A program made the translations under genes and the position numbers. A stretch of DNA of 64,000 bases from Pseudonocardia sp. T1-2H. Lineage in GTDB: Bacteria; Actinomycetota; Actinomycetes; Mycobacteriales; Pseudonocardiaceae. Below are positions 9,482 through 17,982 of the stretch, piece by piece (position 1 is the stretch's first letter; each line of letters starts with the position of its first letter). The notes beneath the pieces were generated by a model. It searched no databases. It saw only the letters and a program-made list of their open reading frames with translations, and was not told the origin of the DNA. The DNA lies in the NCBI RefSeq assembly GCF_038039215.1, contig NZ_JBBPCL010000001.1:4650001-4714000 (forward strand). Reading direction: 5' to 3'.

Positions 9482-10504
9482 AGGGCCACCTCGGGCGTCC
9501 GGGGGGAAGCGGCCACCTCCACCGTCCGGCCCGTCGCGGCCGACTCGCGCAGCGCCTCGGCCACTCGGACCGTCGCGAGCCCGTCCTCCATGGTGACCAG
9601 GCTGTGCTCCTCGCCGCGCACGGCCGCCGCGAAGTTCGACAGCTCCGTCATCAGCGGTTCCGGTTTCGGGATCGCGTACCGCGTCATGTTCCCCTCCGAG
9701 ACGCCGCGGAACGCCGCGACGCGGTCCCAGGCCATCTCCTCGGTCCCGTTCTGGTAGAAGGTCAGGTCCGCGGTCAGCGTGTCCGCGACGAAGCAGCCCA
9801 GCTCCCCCGTCACCGTGGTGACGCGTTCCTTGAGCGGGGAGAGCCAGTTCACCAGGTGCGTGACGACCACTCCGGTCGAGGCTCCCCACCGCGCTGACCA
9901 GGTCCTCGTGCGCGCGCCCGCTCCGGTGGGCGACCCTGGCGGACACCGACGTGTAGGCCGAGCCCGTGACCCACGCGGTCAGGTCGATGTCGTGCGTCGC
10001 CAGGTCCAGGACCACGCCCGCGTCCGCGATCCGCGCCGGGAACGGCCCCTGCCTCCGGGTGCTCACCTGGTAGATGGTGCCGAGCTCGCCGAGCGCGAGC
10101 CTGCGCCGCATGTCCTGCAGGGCAGGGTTGTAGCGCTCGATGTGCCCGACGCAGCCGATCACCCCGTTACGCGCGAACGCCTCGGCGATCGTCTGTGCCG
10201 CCTTCCCATCGTGCGCGAGCGGCTTCTCGACGAGCGTCGGGATTCCCGCCTCGGCGAGCTCGAGAGCGAGCGGCTCGTGGAAGGTGGTGGGTGCCGCGAT
10301 CACGCAGAGATCGATCCGGCGGTCGAGCAGCTCGCGGACCGTGCCCAGCACGTCGACCCGCATCGCGGGGTGCTGAGGCGCGTCGAACCCCCGCGGGTCC
10401 ACCGCGGCGACCAGATCGATGCCGTCCAGGGACTGCAGGGCCCGGGAGTGGTTGCGGCCCATGGCCCCGAGGCCGACCAGGCCCGCCCGCAGCCGGGCGC
10501 TCAT
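9478..10504 (-). CDS. Gfo/Idh/MocA oxidoreductase, WbpB-like (frameshifted)
   Basis: ATG start at 10504 overlaps the aminotransferase stop. The N-terminal NAD domain has GLVGLGAMGRNH, followed by the family EKP motif (Lys ~94) and VLDLATHDIDL with the likely catalytic His ~171. The GHIERYNPA stretch is typical of UDP-GlcNAcA 3-dehydrogenases. The frame breaks at the C run 9884-9887. Deleting one base gives SAVGASTGVVVTHLVNWLS and restores a 341-aa protein. Expected reaction: oxidation of C3 of UDP-GlcNAc uronic acid to the 3-keto sugar, the substrate of the adjacent aminotransferase. Overlapping starts on both sides indicate tight operon coupling. Confidence 0.83.
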
Positions 10505-11610
10505 TCCGCCACCGCCTGGGCCGTCGCGGCGACGATCCGCTCCAGGCCGTCCTGATCGAGCGCCGGGTGGACCGGTAGCGACAGCACCTCGCGGGCGGCG
10601 GCCGCCGTCACGGGGAGGTCCAGGTCGAGGTCGTACGCCGGCAGCCGGTGGATCGGCGTCGGGTAGTAGACGCCGGTCTGCACGCCCAGACCGGCGAGTG
10701 TCGCGACGAGCTCGTCGCGCCGTGGCGCCCGTAGGGTGTACTGATGCCAGACGGGCTCCGCCCCCTGGGCGATGGCGGGGAGCGTCAGACCGTGATCGGC
10801 CGCGACGTCGTCGAGGGCGGCGCTCAGGAACGTCGCGTTGGCGCGCCGCGTCCGCGTCCAGGCGGGCAACCTGCCCAGCTGGACCCGCCCGATCGCTGCG
10901 TGGATGTCGGTCATCCGGGCGTTGTAGCCGACGATCTCGTTGGCGTAGCGGCGCTCCATGCCCTGGTTGCGCAGCAACCGGACCCGCCGGGCGAGCGCGT
11001 CGTCGGCGCAGACCACGAGGCCGCCCTCGCCGCAGGTCATGTTCTTGGTCGGGTAGAAGCTGAACGCCGCGACCTGGCCGAGGGTGCCCACCGGCCGTCC
11101 GTCCAGCGCCGCCAGGTGTGCCTGCGCGGCGTCCTCGACCAGCGCCAGCCCGTGCCGTTCCGCGACTGCGGCCAGCTCGGCCGAGGCCGGATGCCCGTAG
11201 AGGTGCACGGGCATGACGGCCGCGGTGCGCGGTGTGAGGGCGGCGAGCACCGCGGCGGGATCGAGGCAGAAGTGTCTCGGCTCGATGTCCGCGAACACGG
11301 GCGTCGCCCCGGTGAGCGCCACGGCGTTGGCAGTGGCCGCGAAGCTGAACGAGGGCACGACGACCTCGTCGCCCCGGCCGATGCCGAGGGCCAGCAACCC
11401 GAGCAGCAACGCGCTCGTCCCGGAGTTCACCGCCACGCACGGCCTGTCGTGGACGTAGGCGGCGAACTCGGACTCGAACGTCGCGACCTCCGCGCCCTGC
11501 GCGAGCAGGCCCGACGACAGGACCCGGTCCACGGCCTCGCGTTCCTCCGCTCCGATGAGGACCCCGGTCGCCGGGACGAGCCCGACGGGCGTTCCGAGTT
11601 CAGATCTCAT
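10501..11610 (-). CDS. DegT/DnrJ/EryC1/StrS aminotransferase, WbpE-like
   Basis: 369 aa from ATG 11610. It shows the fold-type I PLP pattern: NSGTSALLLGLLALGIG for phosphate binding, LVEDAAQAH with the Asp ~160 that contacts the pyridine nitrogen, and SFYPTKNMTCGEGG with Lys ~189 as the Schiff-base residue. Sugar aminotransferases of this type convert keto sugars to amino sugars using glutamate. Placed between an acetyltransferase and a 3-oxidoreductase, the best reading is amination of the 3-keto group of UDP-GlcNAc uronic acid. Starts and stops overlap the neighbours (ATGA downstream, 11 bp upstream), as in a tightly packed biosynthetic operon. Confidence 0.88.
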   Translation of the reverse strand: MRSELGTPVGLVPATGVLIGAEEREAVDRVLSSGLLAQGAEVATFESEFAAYVHDRPCVAVNSGTSALLLGLLALGIGRGDEVVVPSFSFAATANAVALTGATPVFADIEPRHFCLDPAAVLAALTPRTAAVMPVHLYGHPASAELAAVAERHGLALVEDAAQAHLAALDGRPVGTLGQVAAFSFYPTKNMTCGEGGLVVCADDALARRVRLLRNQGMERRYANEIVGYNARMTDIHAAIGRVQLGRLPAWTRTRRANATFLSAALDDVAADHGLTLPAIAQGAEPVWHQYTLRAPRRDELVATLAGLGVQTGVYYPTPIHRLPAYDLDLDLPVTAAAAREVLSLPVHPALDQDGLERIVAATAQAVAE

Positions 11611-12202
11611 GCAACTCGCCTTCTTCCTCGACGTGGCCGCGGCCGGTCCGGGGACATCTCCAGATCGAGTCGTGGTCCTTCTCCAGCCGGACGCCGGCGC
11701 GTCCCACCCAGCCGACCCGCCGTGCCGGCGACCCCACGACGAGCGCGAAGTCCGGCACGTCGCCGAGCACGACGGCTCCGGCGCCGACCATCGCCCAGCG
11801 GCCGATCGTCACCGGGGCGACGCACACCGCGCGGGCGCCGATCGACGCGCCCTCCCGGACCAGCACACCCACCGGGGTCCACCCCTCGGCCCCCTTCGGC
11901 CGTCCGTCCGGGTCCACGGCCCGCGGGTTCAGGTCGTTCGTCAGGACCACCGCGGGTCCGATGAAGACGCCCGCCTCGAGCTCGGCGTGTTCGTACACGA
12001 GCGCGTAGTTCTGGATCTTGACGGCGTCGCCGACGCGGACCCTCGGTCCGATGTAGGCACCGCGCCCGACCGTGCAGGACGCCCCGAGCACCGCTCCGTC
12101 GCAGATCTGGGCGAGATGCCAGATCCGCGATCCGGCGCCGATCTCCGCCGACGCGGCCACGTCGGCCGAAGCGGCCGCCGCACAGGTTTCCGAGGTGGTC
12201 AT
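11600..12202 (-). CDS. Left-handed beta-helix N-acetyltransferase, WbpD-like
   Basis: 200 aa from ATG 12202. Hexapeptide-repeat sequence runs through most of the protein: VAASAEIGAGSRIWHLAQIC, VGRGAYIGPRVRVGD, VKIQNYALVYEHAELEAGVF, VREGASIGARAVCVAPVTIG. The segments FIGPAVVLTNDLNPRA and ALVVGSPARRVGWVGRAG are characteristic of the WbpD/WlbB family, which acetylates the 3-amino group of UDP-2-acetamido-3-amino-uronic acid with acetyl-CoA. The start overlaps the sugar transferase stop by 4 bp. A PglD-type 4-N-acetyltransferase is the main alternative, but the TND-NPR region fits WbpD better. Confidence 0.85.
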   Translation of the reverse strand: MTTSETCAAAASADVAASAEIGAGSRIWHLAQICDGAVLGASCTVGRGAYIGPRVRVGDAVKIQNYALVYEHAELEAGVFIGPAVVLTNDLNPRAVDPDGRPKGAEGWTPVGVLVREGASIGARAVCVAPVTIGRWAMVGAGAVVLGDVPDFALVVGSPARRVGWVGRAGVRLEKDHDSIWRCPRTGRGHVEEEGELHEI

Positions 12203-12786
12203 CCGAGCAGCCCTCCCACGGTGCGCGCGAGGATCCGGAGGTCCCCGCGCAAGGTCCACTGCTGGACGTAGCCCAGCTCGATGCGGAGCTTCTCGGGCAG
12301 GACCCGGTCGACGTAGAACGCCTCGGTGTCCGCCGGGCCCGCACGCTCGATGAACGCCTGCTCGTCGCCGAACCGCAGGAACGCCAGGCTGGTGACGCCG
12401 GGGCGCACCGACAGCACCTGGCGCTGCTCCGCGTCGTAGGTCGCGACGTAACGGGGGTCCTCGGGGCGCGGGCCCACAAGGCTCATCTCGCCGCGCAGCA
12501 CGTTGATCAGCTGCGGCAGCTCGTCGAGCTTGCTCGCCCGGAGCACCCGACCGAGAGGGGTGATCCGCGGGTCGCCCGCGCGAGTCACCGCCGGTCCTGC
12601 GCTGCCCTCCACCATCGTCCGGAACTTGAGAACGGCCAGCGGCCGCATGTCGCGGCCGACCCGATGAGCGCGGTAGAAGACAGGTCCCGGGCTGGTGAGG
12701 CGGACCGCGACGGCGATCGCCGCACCCAGCGGAAGCGTGACCGGCGCCGCGAGGAGGCAGAGGACGAGGTCGAGCGCGCGCTTCAC
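12199..12786 (-). CDS. Initiating sugar-phosphate transferase (PglC/WcaJ family bacterial sugar transferase)
   Basis: 195 aa from GTG 12786. It opens KRALDLVLCLLAAPVTLPLG, the re-entrant membrane helix of monotopic phosphoglycosyltransferases. RAHRVGRDMRPLAVLKFRTM, SKLDELPQLINVLRGEMSLV and the GPRPE motif follow. The catalytic Asp-Glu pair is in LDELPQL. The short length, without the extra membrane helices of WbaP/WcaJ, is that of PglC. It moves a sugar-1-phosphate from a UDP-sugar to polyprenyl phosphate, starting each repeat unit. The genes upstream make a UDP-4-amino-4,6-dideoxy sugar, the type of donor PglC homologues often use. Confidence 0.88.
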   Translation of the reverse strand: MKRALDLVLCLLAAPVTLPLGAAIAVAVRLTSPGPVFYRAHRVGRDMRPLAVLKFRTMVEGSAGPAVTRAGDPRITPLGRVLRASKLDELPQLINVLRGEMSLVGPRPEDPRYVATYDAEQRQVLSVRPGVTSLAFLRFGDEQAFIERAGPADTEAFYVDRVLPEKLRIELGYVQQWTLRGDLRILARTVGGLLG

Positions 12787-12818
12787 GACGGCGGACCGTC
12801 GCGACCCGCCCGGCCGCC

Positions 12819-14057
12819 TCACGATCGCCGCCGGTGAGCGGCGACGACCTGCCGCACGGCGGCGGCCACGTCCTCGACGTCCGCGGCCGACATCCGCGGG
12901 TAGATCGGCAGCGAGATCAGCCGCTCGAACTCGGCGGAGGCCACCGGCAGGTCCCCGGACCCGTGGCCGTACCGGTCGCGGTAGTAGGGCTGCTGGTGCA
13001 GCGGGATGAAGTGCACGCTGGTGCCGATGCCGAGCCGGCGCAGCTCGTCGATGAACTCGGCGCGGCCGATCGTCAGCTGCGGCAGACGCAGCCGCACCGG
13101 GAACAGGTGCCAGGCGTGGGTGACGTGCGGGCGGCACTCCGGTACCTGCACCTCGTCGAGGCCGTCGAAGAGCTCCGTGTAGCGCCGGGCGATCGCGGTT
13201 CGGCGCTCCTGAAGGGCCCGCCACCGCCGCAGCTGGGTGCGCGCCAGGGCCGCCTGCAGGTCGGACATGTTGTACTTGAATCCGGGCACCACGACCTCGT
13301 AGTCCCACGATCCGCGCGGTCCGTACCGCTGCCAGGAGTCCCGGCTCATGCCGTGCTGGCTCCACAGCCGCGCGGTGTCCACCACCGGCCGGGCGCCGGT
13401 CAGGACACCGCCCTCGCCACTGGTGATGTTCTTCGTCGCGTACAGGGAGAAACAGACCGCGCGGTGCTCGTCCTCGCCCGGCACGGCACCGATCGGCGTG
13501 CCCCGGAACGCGGCCCCGAAGGCGTGCGCGGCGTCCTCCACCACCGGCAGACCGTGCACCGCCGCGATCCCGAGGATCTCGTCGAGCTCGCACGGGTGGC
13601 CGCCGTAGTGCACCGGCAGGATCGCCGCGACATCGTGCCGGCCGTGCTCCAGCGCCGCCCGCACGGCGACCGGGTCGAGGTTCAACGTGCCCGGTTCGAC
13701 GTCGACGAACACGGGCCGGCAGCCGCTCTGCTCGATCACGTGCGCCGTCGAGCAGAAGGTCAGCGGCGTCGTGATCACCGACCGGCCCGGGGTGACACCG
13801 AGCGAGGTCAATGCGAGGTGCATCGCCGCGGTGCCGGAGCTCACCGCGAGCGCGGAGGCCGGGGTGACCTCGGCACCGAGCTCCTGCTCGAACGCCTTGA
13901 TCTCAGGTCCGGAGGTGAGCCAGCCCGAGCGCAGGACGCCGACGACTTCCTCGATGTCCTCCTCCTCGACGGTGGGAAGGGCGAAGGGCAGGAACCCGGC
14001 TCGGCGAGCGGTCTCCGTGAGCGGGGTCTCGGCCGGTGGGATCTCGGTCTCCGTCAT
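12819..14057 (-). CDS. DegT/DnrJ/EryC1/StrS aminotransferase, PglE-like
   Basis: 412 aa from ATG 14057, chosen because it overlaps the dehydratase stop by 4 bp. An in-frame ATG six codons upstream is possible. PLP signatures are AVSSGTAAMHLALTSLGV, VVEDAAHAFGA and SLYATKNITSGEGG with Lys ~209. The HFIPLHQQPYYRDRYG stretch is typical of the UDP-4-keto-6-deoxy-GlcNAc 4-aminotransferase branch (PglE, WecE, ArnB-like). Directly after a 4,6-dehydratase gene, it most likely aminates C4 of the 4-keto-6-deoxy intermediate. A 32-bp gap separates it from the phosphoglycosyltransferase gene. Confidence 0.87.
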   Translation of the reverse strand: MTETEIPPAETPLTETARRAGFLPFALPTVEEEDIEEVVGVLRSGWLTSGPEIKAFEQELGAEVTPASALAVSSGTAAMHLALTSLGVTPGRSVITTPLTFCSTAHVIEQSGCRPVFVDVEPGTLNLDPVAVRAALEHGRHDVAAILPVHYGGHPCELDEILGIAAVHGLPVVEDAAHAFGAAFRGTPIGAVPGEDEHRAVCFSLYATKNITSGEGGVLTGARPVVDTARLWSQHGMSRDSWQRYGPRGSWDYEVVVPGFKYNMSDLQAALARTQLRRWRALQERRTAIARRYTELFDGLDEVQVPECRPHVTHAWHLFPVRLRLPQLTIGRAEFIDELRRLGIGTSVHFIPLHQQPYYRDRYGHGSGDLPVASAEFERLISLPIYPRMSAADVEDVAAAVRQVVAAHRRRS

Positions 14058-15970
14058 GCCGGCTGCCACCTCCACCGGTCACCGGTCACCGCTGTGGGCC
14101 GGATCGTGGGCGCCGGCGACGTCAGGTCGACCAGCGCGGCCGACACCCCGACCGCCGCCGCGTGCCTCGCGGCGCGCTCGGGGTCGAGGCAGGGCACGTC
14201 GACGTGGGAGACGGCCGGATGAATCGGGGTACGGCCGACCTCGTCGTTGCCGAAGAGCTCCTCGTGCAGCTTCTCGCCGGATCGCAGTCCGGTGTAGACG
14301 ATCTCGGTCGTCCGGCCCGCGATCTCCATCAGCTGCCGGGCGACGTCGGCGATGCGGACCGCCTGCCCCATGTCGAGCACCAGCGCCTCTCCCGGCGCAC
14401 CGATCGCAGCGGCGTAGATGACCAGCTGGACGGCCTCGGGGATCGTCATGAAGAAGCGCGTGACATCGGGATGGGTCACCGTGATCGGGGCACCTGCCGC
14501 GATCTGTTCCGTGAACGTGGTGAGGACGGAACCGCGGCTGCCGAGCACGTTGCCGAAGCGCACCGAGAGGAAGGTCCCGGGCGCCTCCTCGGCGACATGC
14601 GCGACCAGGCGCTCGCCGATCCGCTTGGAGTACCCGAGCACGCTCGTCGGGTTGGCCGCCTTGTCCGTGCTGATGTTGACGAAACGGTCGACCTCGGCGG
14701 CGACCGCGGCGGCGAGGACGACACGGGTGCCGACGACGTTGGTCTTCCACGCCTCTTCCGGGTACTGCTGCAGCAACGGCAGGTGCTTCAGCGCGGCGGC
14801 GTGGAAGACGACCTCCGGACGCCGCTCGAGGAAGATCGCCTCGATCGCCTCGGCGTCCCGGATGTCCGCGAGGATTATGTCGGGCGAGTCGAGCAGCGCG
14901 GTCCCGTAGATCGAGAGCTGGGTGCCGTGCAGCGCGGACTCGTCCCGGTCGAGCATCAGCAGTTCCGCCGGCCCGAACCGATGGATCTGCCGGCACAGTT
15001 CGGAGCCGATCGAGCCGCCCGCGCCCGTGACCAGCACGCGCCGGTCGGCGAGGTACCCCGCGACGGCGGCGATGTCGATGTCCACGGGCCGCCGGCCGAG
15101 CAGGTCTGTGATGTCGAGGTCCCGCAGGTCCGCGACGCCGACCCACGGGCGCAGCAGCTCGGAGAGCGGTGGCAGCACCTTGATCCCGAGATCGGCCGCC
15201 GCGGCGTCGCGGGCGAGGCTCTGCACGATCTCGGGGTCCGTCCCACGGCTGGCGATGACGAGCAGCTCGGCGCGGGTGGCGGCCGCGACCGCGGCGACGT
15301 CGCGGTGCGTCCCGCGGACCGCGACTCCGGAGACCCGGCGGCAGCGCGCGTCCGGCTCGTCGTCGAGCAGCCCGACCGGCAGGTATCCGCTGTCCGCATC
15401 GGACAGCATCGACCGCACGAGCTGTTGCCCGTCGCGGCCCGCGCCGAAGATGAGGACGCGCTGGGCCGAGCGACCCGGCCTGGAGCTGTGTTCCCGGTGC
15501 AGCCGCACCACCACCCTGGCGCCCACGCAGAGCAGCAACGTGATGAAGGTCGCGATCAGTGGGACCGAGCGGGGCAGCAGCGGCGGGGAGCGGAGAGCGT
15601 TGACCGTGAAGATCAGGATTCCGACGACGGCCGCGGCCGTGCCGACGTTGATCGCGTCGCCGACGGTGCCGGTGTAGTGCCGTCCCTGATAGGCGCGCAG
15701 CGTGCTTCCGACCAGGAGCGCCCCGGAGACCGTGGCGGCGGCGAGAAGCCAGAAGCCGGTGGTGTCGATCTCGTCGAGGTCGAGTTCGAGGCGTAGTGCA
15801 GCGCCCAGGAACAGCGCGAACACCCATGCGACGCCGTCCCAACCCGCCAGCGCCGCCCGGCGCAGCCGGTACCCGGAGAAGGTCGGCTCCTCATGTGGTG
15901 GGACGTCACCGGGTGGTCCGTGGCGCCTCCGGGTCCACATACGACTCCACGCCCCCACGTTTCCAGACAT
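14054..15970 (-). CDS. Large membrane NDP-sugar 4,6-dehydratase (CapD/WbpM/PglF-like)
   Basis: 638 aa. I chose ATG 15970 because GGAGG lies 7-11 bp upstream; an upstream in-frame start would have no such site. Four hydrophobic segments occupy about residues 40-150. A CoA-binding-like Rossmann domain follows (RVLIFGAGRDGQQLV), then the catalytic SDR domain with VLVTGAGGSIGSELCRQI, NISTDKAANPTSVLGYSKR and SVRFGNVLGSRGSV. The residue four before the active-site Lys is Leu rather than the usual SDR Tyr; large dehydratases of this group commonly have Met there. Predicted reaction: UDP-GlcNAc to UDP-4-keto-6-deoxy-HexNAc. It is the first gene of the leftward operon. Confidence 0.88.
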   Translation of the reverse strand: MSGNVGAWSRMWTRRRHGPPGDVPPHEEPTFSGYRLRRAALAGWDGVAWVFALFLGAALRLELDLDEIDTTGFWLLAAATVSGALLVGSTLRAYQGRHYTGTVGDAINVGTAAAVVGILIFTVNALRSPPLLPRSVPLIATFITLLLCVGARVVVRLHREHSSRPGRSAQRVLIFGAGRDGQQLVRSMLSDADSGYLPVGLLDDEPDARCRRVSGVAVRGTHRDVAAVAAATRAELLVIASRGTDPEIVQSLARDAAAADLGIKVLPPLSELLRPWVGVADLRDLDITDLLGRRPVDIDIAAVAGYLADRRVLVTGAGGSIGSELCRQIHRFGPAELLMLDRDESALHGTQLSIYGTALLDSPDIILADIRDAEAIEAIFLERRPEVVFHAAALKHLPLLQQYPEEAWKTNVVGTRVVLAAAVAAEVDRFVNISTDKAANPTSVLGYSKRIGERLVAHVAEEAPGTFLSVRFGNVLGSRGSVLTTFTEQIAAGAPITVTHPDVTRFFMTIPEAVQLVIYAAAIGAPGEALVLDMGQAVRIADVARQLMEIAGRTTEIVYTGLRSGEKLHEELFGNDEVGRTPIHPAVSHVDVPCLDPERAARHAAAVGVSAALVDLTSPAPTIRPTAVTGDRWRWQPA

Positions 15971-16310
15971 AGATCCTCCGGACTCAGCGATCGCCGACCT
16001 CGTGCCGTCCTCTAGCGGGGGGAGCAATCGGATAATCGAGGATTAACTAGTCTTCGTTACACCGAGTTCACCAGTGGATAATCCAATTTCGAGTGATCGA
16101 GGACTGTCACCGTGAATACATGACGAAGCACGGAGTGTGATGTCATTCACCTAGAAAGCGGCGCCGCCTTGCAACGAATGCAGCAGTTCCGAAATGCGCG
16201 GACACTCGCTGCACCCCCTCACTTACGCTCTGCTTCCGCGGACCACCGGGTGCGACCGGAGGAAGATTCAGGGGTGATACCGGCGCCGATCTCTGGCATG
16301 CTCGCCGATC
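15971..16310. promoter_or_regulatory. AT-rich divergent promoter region of the glycan locus
   Basis: These 340 bp without a gene separate the leftward dehydratase operon from the rightward formyltransferase pair and are clearly richer in A+T than the coding DNA around them. GGATAATC occurs twice (16030-16037 and 16076-16083), and each copy is followed by TCGAGGA (16036-16042 and 16097-16103). This suggests a duplicated regulator or promoter element. Runs such as GATTAACTAG and GAATACATGA are candidate -10 regions, but I cannot assign transcription starts. Confidence 0.5.
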
Positions 16311-17288
16311 ATGCCGAGCATCGACGGAGCGACCGATGTAGAACGATCTTCGACGCCCCGGATCGTCTTCGTGGGCGCTGTCGCCGAGGGTCGCCGGTGC
16401 CTCGAATCCCTGCTCGAACGCGGTGAGCAGTTCGCAGGAATCGTCACCCTCGATCGAGACCTCGCGGAGGCGACGTCGGGGTGGGTCGCGTTCGACGACC
16501 TCGCGAAGGATCACGACATCCCGATGATCAGCGTGCGCGACCTCAACTCCGCGGAGAATGTCGACCGGGTCGCGGCACTCCACCCCGATCTGCTCCTGGT
16601 GATCGGCTGGACGCGACTACTGGGCGCCGAGCTGCTCCGGCTCCCTCCCCTCGGCGCCGTCGGTTTCCACGCAAGCCTGCTGCCGCGCTATCGGGGACGC
16701 GCGCCGGTGAACTGGGCATTGATCAACGGCGAGTCCGAGACCGGGAACACGATGTTCTTCCTCGACGAGGGCGTCGACACCGGCGCGGTGATCGACCAGC
16801 GCCGAATTTCGATCACCGATTCCGACGACTGCAACAGCATTTACGAGAAGGTGTCCACCTCCGCCCTCGACATGCTCACCGAGCACCTGCCCCGGTTGAA
16901 GGAGGGGACCGCGCCTCGTCACCCGCAGGACGAGGCCCTCGCCACCGTCATGCCGCGCCGCCGGCCGCAGGACGGGGTGATCGACTGGAGTCGCGGGTCG
17001 CGGCAGCTCTTCGACTGGGTCCGGGCGCTGACGCACCCCTATCCCGGGGCGTTCACGACGCACGGCGGGCGACAGCTGTTCGTCTGGCGCGCCACCGAGG
17101 TGGGGTCCGTGCCCCGGCCGCCCGGCGCGGTGCCCGGGCAGCTGCTGCCCGGGCCGGCGGGCCACGTCGTCACCGGGGACGGTGTGCTCCGGCTCGACCG
17201 CGTGCAGTGGGCCGGGCAGGACGAACAGCCCGGCCGGTGCCTCGCCGAGCTCGCCGGTGCCGTGCTCGGCGCCGAGGAGGCGGGGTGA
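16311..17288 (+). CDS. Sugar N-formyltransferase (methionyl-tRNA formyltransferase fold)
   Basis: 325 aa from ATG 16311. The formyltransferase core reads LLLVIGWTRLLGAELL, then GFHASLLPRYRGRAPVNWAL with catalytic His ~120, then FFLDEGVDTGAVIDQ with the Asp ~156. The His-to-Asp spacing equals that of E. coli Fmt. The third residue of the canonical Asn-x-His triad is Gly (118) here, as in some WbkC-like enzymes. RPQDGVIDWSRGSRQLFDWVRALTHPYPG marks the C-terminal OB-like domain. Context argues for formylation of an amino sugar with N10-formyl-THF rather than of Met-tRNA. The first ~15 residues are poorly conserved in style, so a later start is possible. Confidence 0.82.
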   Translation: MPSIDGATDVERSSTPRIVFVGAVAEGRRCLESLLERGEQFAGIVTLDRDLAEATSGWVAFDDLAKDHDIPMISVRDLNSAENVDRVAALHPDLLLVIGWTRLLGAELLRLPPLGAVGFHASLLPRYRGRAPVNWALINGESETGNTMFFLDEGVDTGAVIDQRRISITDSDDCNSIYEKVSTSALDMLTEHLPRLKEGTAPRHPQDEALATVMPRRRPQDGVIDWSRGSRQLFDWVRALTHPYPGAFTTHGGRQLFVWRATEVGSVPRPPGAVPGQLLPGPAGHVVTGDGVLRLDRVQWAGQDEQPGRCLAELAGAVLGAEEAG

Positions 17289-17944
17289 ACGTCCTGGTCG
17301 TGGCCGCGCACCCGGATGACGAGGTGCTCGGCCCCGGGGGCACGATCCTGCGTCACGTCGAAGCCGGCGACGCGGTGACGGCGCTCGTCGCGTGCACAGG
17401 CACGAATCTCCGGTACGACGACGCCGAGGCCGCCGCCCTCCTGGACGTCACCCGCGAGGTGGCCGGCCTGCTCGGGATCCGGCTGGTTCTCGGCGGGCTC
17501 CCGGACCAGGGCCTGGACACACTGTCCCTGCCGACCGTCGTCGACGTCGTCGCCCGGGAGATCGACGCCGCCGCGGCCGGCATGGTCTACGTGCACCACT
17601 GGGCGGACCTCAACCGCGACCACCGGATCCTGGGTGAGGCGACGGTGGTGGCGACCCGTCCGTACGCCGCCCCCGGCGTCCGTACCGTCCGCTGCTTCGA
17701 GACCCCGTCCTCCACCGAATGGGGCGCCCCGGCGGGCCTCGACCCGTTCGTCCCGGGCCTCTTCGTCGACATCTCCGGCACCCTCGAGAAGAAGATCGCC
17801 GCGTTCGAGCGCTATCGCAGTGAGGTCCGACCCGCTCCGCACCCCCGGTCCCTCGCCGCGCTCGCCGACCGCGGCCGCTTCTGGGGCTCGGTCTCGGGGT
17901 CGGACGCGGCGGAGGCCTTCGTCGTCGTCCGGGACCACTGGTGA
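17285..17944 (+). CDS. PIG-L family deacetylase
   Basis: 219 aa from GTG 17285, overlapping the formyltransferase stop by 4 bp (GTGA). The zinc motif AHPDDEVLG is at residues 8-16, and the second signature HHWADLNRDHR supplies the remaining metal and catalytic residues. PIG-L enzymes are Zn-dependent N-deacetylases of GlcNAc-containing substrates (GlcNAc-PI, GlcNAc-inositol, NDP-sugars). Translational coupling to the formyltransferase suggests that the two enzymes act in sequence on one amino sugar, deacetylation exposing the amine that is then formylated. That order is inference. Confidence 0.87.
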   Translation: MNVLVVAAHPDDEVLGPGGTILRHVEAGDAVTALVACTGTNLRYDDAEAAALLDVTREVAGLLGIRLVLGGLPDQGLDTLSLPTVVDVVAREIDAAAAGMVYVHHWADLNRDHRILGEATVVATRPYAAPGVRTVRCFETPSSTEWGAPAGLDPFVPGLFVDISGTLEKKIAAFERYRSEVRPAPHPRSLAALADRGRFWGSVSGSDAAEAFVVVRDHW

Positions 17945-17982
17945 GGACGGAATCCGGGGACCATCCGTGAGACACTCGGGCG

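Noticed and set aside
1-17944. Mobile-element origin of the glycan locus
   Set aside because: No transposase, integrase, tRNA or direct repeat was found at its ends. Only the 15971-16310 spacer deviates in base composition.
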